Positions 5,509 through 7,987 of a stretch of DNA of 7,987 nucleotides are shown here, piece by piece. The notes beneath the pieces are model-generated. The model made no database searches and was not told the origin of the DNA. It worked only from the letters and a program-made list of their open reading frames with translations. The position numbers and the translations under genes were made by a program. The DNA comes from JASEFH01 sp034679905. Lineage in GTDB: Archaea; Halobacteriota; Methanomicrobia; Methanomicrobiales; JACTUA01. The first letter of the stretch is position 1. Each line of letters opens with the position of its first letter. Location: contig JAXDAH010000056.1 of NCBI GenBank assembly GCA_034679905.1, forward strand, positions 1-7,987. The letters are read 5' to 3'.

Positions 5509-6280
5509 GTTCTGCCACCATATTTGCTATTCTCGCCGCGAATGCGCCGGCCGTGAATCCTGCATCGATGTTCACGACCGCCACCACCGAGCAGGCCTGC
5601 AGCATGCTGGCAAGCGCCGCCTCTCCCCGGCCCATGAATCCGTAACCGGTGCTGACCGGCACCCCGACGACCGGTCTGTCGACGAGTCCGGCCACGATGG
5701 CCGGGAGCGTCCCCTCTCGACCGGCTGCCACGACGAAGGCGTGGGCGTCCAGCAGATCGCGGAGCGCCGGGAAGAGGCGATGGATCCCGGCCACACCCAC
5801 GTCGTAGGCGGTCTTGACCGTGCAGCCCATCTCCTCGGCGACAGCCCGGGCCTCCTCTGCCACGGTCAGATCGGACGTGCCGGCGGTGATCACCCCGACG
5901 ATTCCGCCGGTAGGCTCCGGGCGGGGTGTCCGCGAGAGGATGAGGATGCGGCCTGCCTTTCGGTACTCCACCTGACAGGCGCACGCCTCTGCCAGCTCGA
6001 TGACGGCGCGGGCCTGCTCCGCGGATACCCGCGTCGCGATGCTCCGCCCGCTCGTCTCCACATGCCGCTGCATGATCTGCGTTAGGGCCTCGACGTCCTT
6101 CCCCTCCCCGAGCACCACCTCCGGCATGCCGCAGCGCGTCCTCCGCCCGAGATCCAGCCGGGCAAGATCTCCCACCGCCTCGATCCGAAGCCCGCTGATG
6201 GCGGTCTCTGCCTCCTCGAGGGTGAGATCGCCCCGGCAGAACGCCTGCAGCACCTCGCCGATCGATGCATTCGCTCTCAT
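5501..6280 (-). CDS. larB: LarB, pyridinium-3,5-biscarboxylic acid mononucleotide synthase
   Basis: LarB carries out the first committed step of nickel-pincer nucleotide synthesis: it carboxylates the pyridinium ring of NaAD with CO2 and hydrolyses the phosphoanhydride, giving P2CMN and AMP. The 259-aa length is close to the Lactiplantibacillus enzyme. The N-terminal half (about 1-120) is the LarB-specific region with a GMPEVVLGEGK motif at 51-61. Residues about 125-255 form the PurE-like domain: GIVGVITAGTSD (126-137), the AGREGTLPAIVAGL stretch at 186-199, GVPVSTGYG (206-214) and NIDAGFTAG (237-245). Cys230, in QACSVVAVVN, aligns by context with the cysteine that forms the covalent pyridine adduct in the characterised enzyme. 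No Shine-Dalgarno site precedes the ATG; a palindromic AT-rich box at 6307-6318 suits a nearly leaderless start. LarC, LarE and LarA are not in the window, so the enzyme that uses the cofactor is unknown here. Confidence 0.95.
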   Translation of the reverse strand: MRANASIGEVLQAFCRGDLTLEEAETAISGLRIEAVGDLARLDLGRRTRCGMPEVVLGEGKDVEALTQIMQRHVETSGRSIATRVSAEQARAVIELAEACACQVEYRKAGRILILSRTPRPEPTGGIVGVITAGTSDLTVAEEARAVAEEMGCTVKTAYDVGVAGIHRLFPALRDLLDAHAFVVAAGREGTLPAIVAGLVDRPVVGVPVSTGYGFMGRGEAALASMLQACSVVAVVNIDAGFTAGAFAARIANMVAEHE

Positions 6281-6306
6281 GATCCGATAACAAACTATGA
6301 GTGGGA

Positions 6307-6318
6307 GTATTATAATAC
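6307..6318. promoter_or_regulatory. Perfect AT-rich palindrome in the larB divergent promoter
   Basis: GTATTATAATAC is a perfect 12-bp palindrome, and flanking GGGA and CTCC partly extend the symmetry. It is centred about 32 bases before the larB ATG, the right position for a TATA box with a leader of about six bases. For the rightward gene it is only about 18 bases before the ATG at 6330, too close for a normal TATA box. It may therefore act as the larB promoter and as an operator affecting both genes. Confidence 0.5.
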
Positions 6319-6329
6319 CTCCAGTAGCG

Positions 6330-6647
6330 ATGAGTTATCTCAGCTACGTTGCAGGGTTCGGTGCGGCCGTCGTCATCTTCCTCTGGCTGCGGGACGCCCG
6401 TATCTTCGTCCGCACCGCGATGGAGGGCTACCGGACAGCCGCCTACCGGGGGATTTTCTACACGGCACTGGCCCTGCTCGGACTCTTCTTTGCCATTTTC
6501 GGAGACGAGCTGATCGGCCTCATCCTGATCCTGGCAGCCCTCTACCTGCAGGGAAGAGCGCCCCGGGAGCGTGTCTGGAACGGCGAATCCGCCCTGGACC
6601 GCTTTCTCGGACGGGCGAGCCGCAGGAAAGATAAGGGCCCGCGCTAA
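6330..6647 (+). CDS. Small three-helix membrane protein of unknown function (105 aa)
   Basis: Three hydrophobic segments are visible at about residues 3-20, 41-58 and 60-74, followed by a basic C-terminal tail (RRKDKGPR) that probably stays in the cytoplasm by the positive-inside rule. Between the first and second helices, residues 21-40 carry several arginines (RDARIFVRTAMEGYR). No family is recognised. The ATG at 6330 begins a cleaner N-terminus than the in-frame ATG at 6297, which would add 11 residues (MSGSIIIPPVA) and cross the larB promoter palindrome; neither has a clear Shine-Dalgarno site. It diverges from larB and lies 26 bases before hisS, so it may be the first gene of a hisS-top6B transcript. 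Confidence 0.72.
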   Translation: MSYLSYVAGFGAAVVIFLWLRDARIFVRTAMEGYRTAAYRGIFYTALALLGLFFAIFGDELIGLILILAALYLQGRAPRERVWNGESALDRFLGRASRRKDKGPR

Positions 6648-6673
6648 AGTACAACAGGATTGAGGAGTATAGG

Positions 6674-7906
6674 ATGCTGCAGAGACCACGCGGTACACGG
6701 GACTTTTTACCCGACGAGATGAAACAGCGGCGGACGATCGAGGGGATCCTGCGGGAGCGGGCGGAGCGGTTCGGCTACGGCGAGGTCGTCACGCCCACCT
6801 TCGAGCACCTGGAGCTCTTCACCATGAAGTCCGGCGAAGGGATCGTCCAGGAGCTCTACGCATTCGAGGACAAGGGCAAACGGGCGCTGGCGCTTCGCCC
6901 CGAGGTCACGGCGGCGGTGCTGCGGTTGTACGTCAACGAGGCGCGGATGCTCGCAAAACCCCTCCGCTGGTACTACCTCACGAACTGCTTCCGCTATGAG
7001 CGCCCGCAGAAGGGGCGATACCGCGAGTTCTGGCAGTTCGGGATCGAGCAGATCGGTGCCGACAGTCCGCTCGCGGACGCCGAGGTGATCGTCGTCGCCG
7101 AGGATCTCCTGCGGGGGGCGGGCATCCCCTTCGTGCTGCACGTCGGCCACCTGGCCCCGATGAAGCACCTGCTGGGCGCGGCGGACGGCGCCGAACAGCG
7201 TCGGGTGATGGCCTGCCTGGACAGGAGGGACTTTGAGGGGGCGAAGACCTGTCTGGCGGAGATGGGGCGAGGCTCGCTCGCCGAGGATCTGATCGCGCTC
7301 GCCGGGTGCCGTAGCCTGCCCGAGGTCTTCGAGATCTGCGGGCCGATCCCCGAACAGGGCCGCATCGAGCAGATGTTCCAGTACCTGGATGCGAGCGGGA
7401 CACCGTATGTCGTCAACTTCGGCATCGCCCGCGGGCTGGACTACTATACGGGAATGGTCTTTGAAGGATTTGCCGAGAACCTGGGCGCCGAGAACCAGGT
7501 GATAGGCGGGGGCTCCTACCGCCTCGCCCACCTCTTCGGTGGGGAGGACGTGCCCTCCTGCGGATTTGCGATCGGGTTCGATCGGGTCATGGTCGCCCGG
7601 GGCGAGGTCCCGCTCGAGAAGCCGCTGACCGTCGGGATCGTCTCCGTCGGGCGGGGGCGCCTCCAGGCGTTCAACGCCGCCCGCGCCTTCCGCGACGCGG
7701 GGGTCCGGGCAGAGGTGGAGCTCGCCGAGAAGGGGATCGGAGCCCAGCTGGCCCATGCCTCCCGCACCGCGGACTTCGTGATCCTCATCGGGGAGCAGGA
7801 GCTGGAGAGGGGGCTCGTCACCCTCAAAGATCTCCGATCCGGCGAGCAGCGGGAGTGCCCCCTTTCCGTTGCCGTTCTCGAGGTGAAGGCATTTGGTTCT
7901 CGCTGA
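6674..7906 (+). CDS. hisS: Histidine-tRNA ligase (HisRS)
   Basis: This class II aminoacyl-tRNA synthetase charges tRNA-His with histidine using ATP. The 410-aa length is normal for archaeal and bacterial-like HisRS. The N-terminal RPRGTRDFLPDE (4-15) is the usual opening. Motif 2 spans about 106-128 (FRYERPQKGRYREFWQFG in its core), the histidine-specific motif RGLDYYTG is at 253-260, and motif 3 contains GFAIGFDR (297-304). The C-terminal anticodon-binding domain covers about 316-402. Presence of RGLDYYTG and of the anticodon domain rules out the regulatory paralogue HisZ. GAGGAG at 6662-6667, six bases before the ATG, supports the start. Its last codons overlap the start of top6B by 14 bases, so the two are probably translated together. 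Confidence 0.97.
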   Translation: MLQRPRGTRDFLPDEMKQRRTIEGILRERAERFGYGEVVTPTFEHLELFTMKSGEGIVQELYAFEDKGKRALALRPEVTAAVLRLYVNEARMLAKPLRWYYLTNCFRYERPQKGRYREFWQFGIEQIGADSPLADAEVIVVAEDLLRGAGIPFVLHVGHLAPMKHLLGAADGAEQRRVMACLDRRDFEGAKTCLAEMGRGSLAEDLIALAGCRSLPEVFEICGPIPEQGRIEQMFQYLDASGTPYVVNFGIARGLDYYTGMVFEGFAENLGAENQVIGGGSYRLAHLFGGEDVPSCGFAIGFDRVMVARGEVPLEKPLTVGIVSVGRGRLQAFNAARAFRDAGVRAEVELAEKGIGAQLAHASRTADFVILIGEQELERGLVTLKDLRSGEQRECPLSVAVLEVKAFGSR

Positions 7907-7987
7907 CGAGCTGGCCAAGAAGCAGAGAACCATCAGCGTGGCGGAGTTCTTCGAGAAGAACAAGCACCTGCTCGGGTTCGACTCGCC
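7893..7987 (+). CDS. top6B: DNA topoisomerase VI subunit B, N-terminal fragment (cut by window edge)
   Basis: The first 31 codons translate to the typical Top6B opening, including LADELAKKQRTISVAEFFEK and then a KHLLGFDS stretch. Topoisomerase VI is the type IIB enzyme that relaxes and decatenates DNA; subunit B is the GHKL ATPase and subunit A the Spo11-like cleaving subunit. Only the N-terminal strap is present, and the ATP-binding motifs would lie beyond the end of the window. The start is TTG at 7893: GAGGTGA at 7880-7886 is six bases upstream, and no ATG or GTG is available in this frame. The first 14 bases lie inside the end of hisS, indicating translational coupling. Confidence 0.9.
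   Translation, partial: MVLADELAKKQRTISVAEFFEKNKHLLGFDS

Noticed and set aside
5505..6698. 397-codon minus-strand frame overlapping larB
   Set aside because: It runs through larB in a different frame, crosses the divergent promoter and the rightward membrane gene, and yields an Arg/Gly-rich product.
6674..7906. HisZ (regulatory HisRS paralogue)
   Set aside because: The histidine-binding RGLDYYTG motif and the C-terminal anticodon-binding domain are both present.
6707..7963. Long minus-strand open frame opposite hisS
   Set aside because: It covers the certain hisS gene in antisense, encodes a low-complexity product and has no ribosome site.

Overview
The window looks like a GC-rich euryarchaeal chromosome, most likely a methanogen of the Methanomicrobiales (Methanoculleus-like). 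That placement is inference. It rests on an archaeal-type NadM, an archaeal YchF/PH0525-type GTPase, the start of an archaeal DNA topoisomerase VI B gene, strong Shine-Dalgarno sites mixed with likely leaderless genes, and AT-rich TATA-like boxes in a GC-rich background.

Layout. Positions 1-133 are a leader with a TATA-like box and a hairpin, followed by a YchF/OLA1-family GTPase gene (134-1300, +) that ends in U-tract terminators. Positions 1301-2259 form a long gap with no convincing protein gene. It is dense in inverted repeats, including two GC-rich dyads with matching ends (CTATCG...CGATAG) that look like members of one repeat family. A 106-aa helical protein of unknown function (2260-2580, +) then converges on a minus-strand cluster, with a hairpin between them.

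The minus-strand cluster, read from its 5' end, is larB (6280-5501), nadM (overlapping by 8 bp), a 432-aa coiled-coil protein (20 bp later), a 113-bp gap with a possible promoter, a four-helix membrane protein with an acidic tail, and a 157-aa protein overlapping it by 26 bp. From a 12-bp perfect AT-rich palindrome next to larB, a second set runs rightward: a three-helix membrane protein, hisS, and the TTG-started beginning of top6B, which overlaps the end of hisS and is cut by the window edge.

How the genes work together. NadM can make nicotinic acid adenine dinucleotide (NaAD), and NaAD is the substrate that LarB carboxylates and hydrolyses in the first step of nickel-pincer nucleotide (NPN) synthesis. 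Their overlapping genes therefore suggest coupled supply of an NPN precursor. No larC, larE or larA lies in the window. The rest is housekeeping (HisRS, topoisomerase VI, ribosome-associated GTPase) with lineage-specific unknown genes between. The least explained parts are the hairpin-rich gap and the coiled-coil gene attached to larB-nadM.
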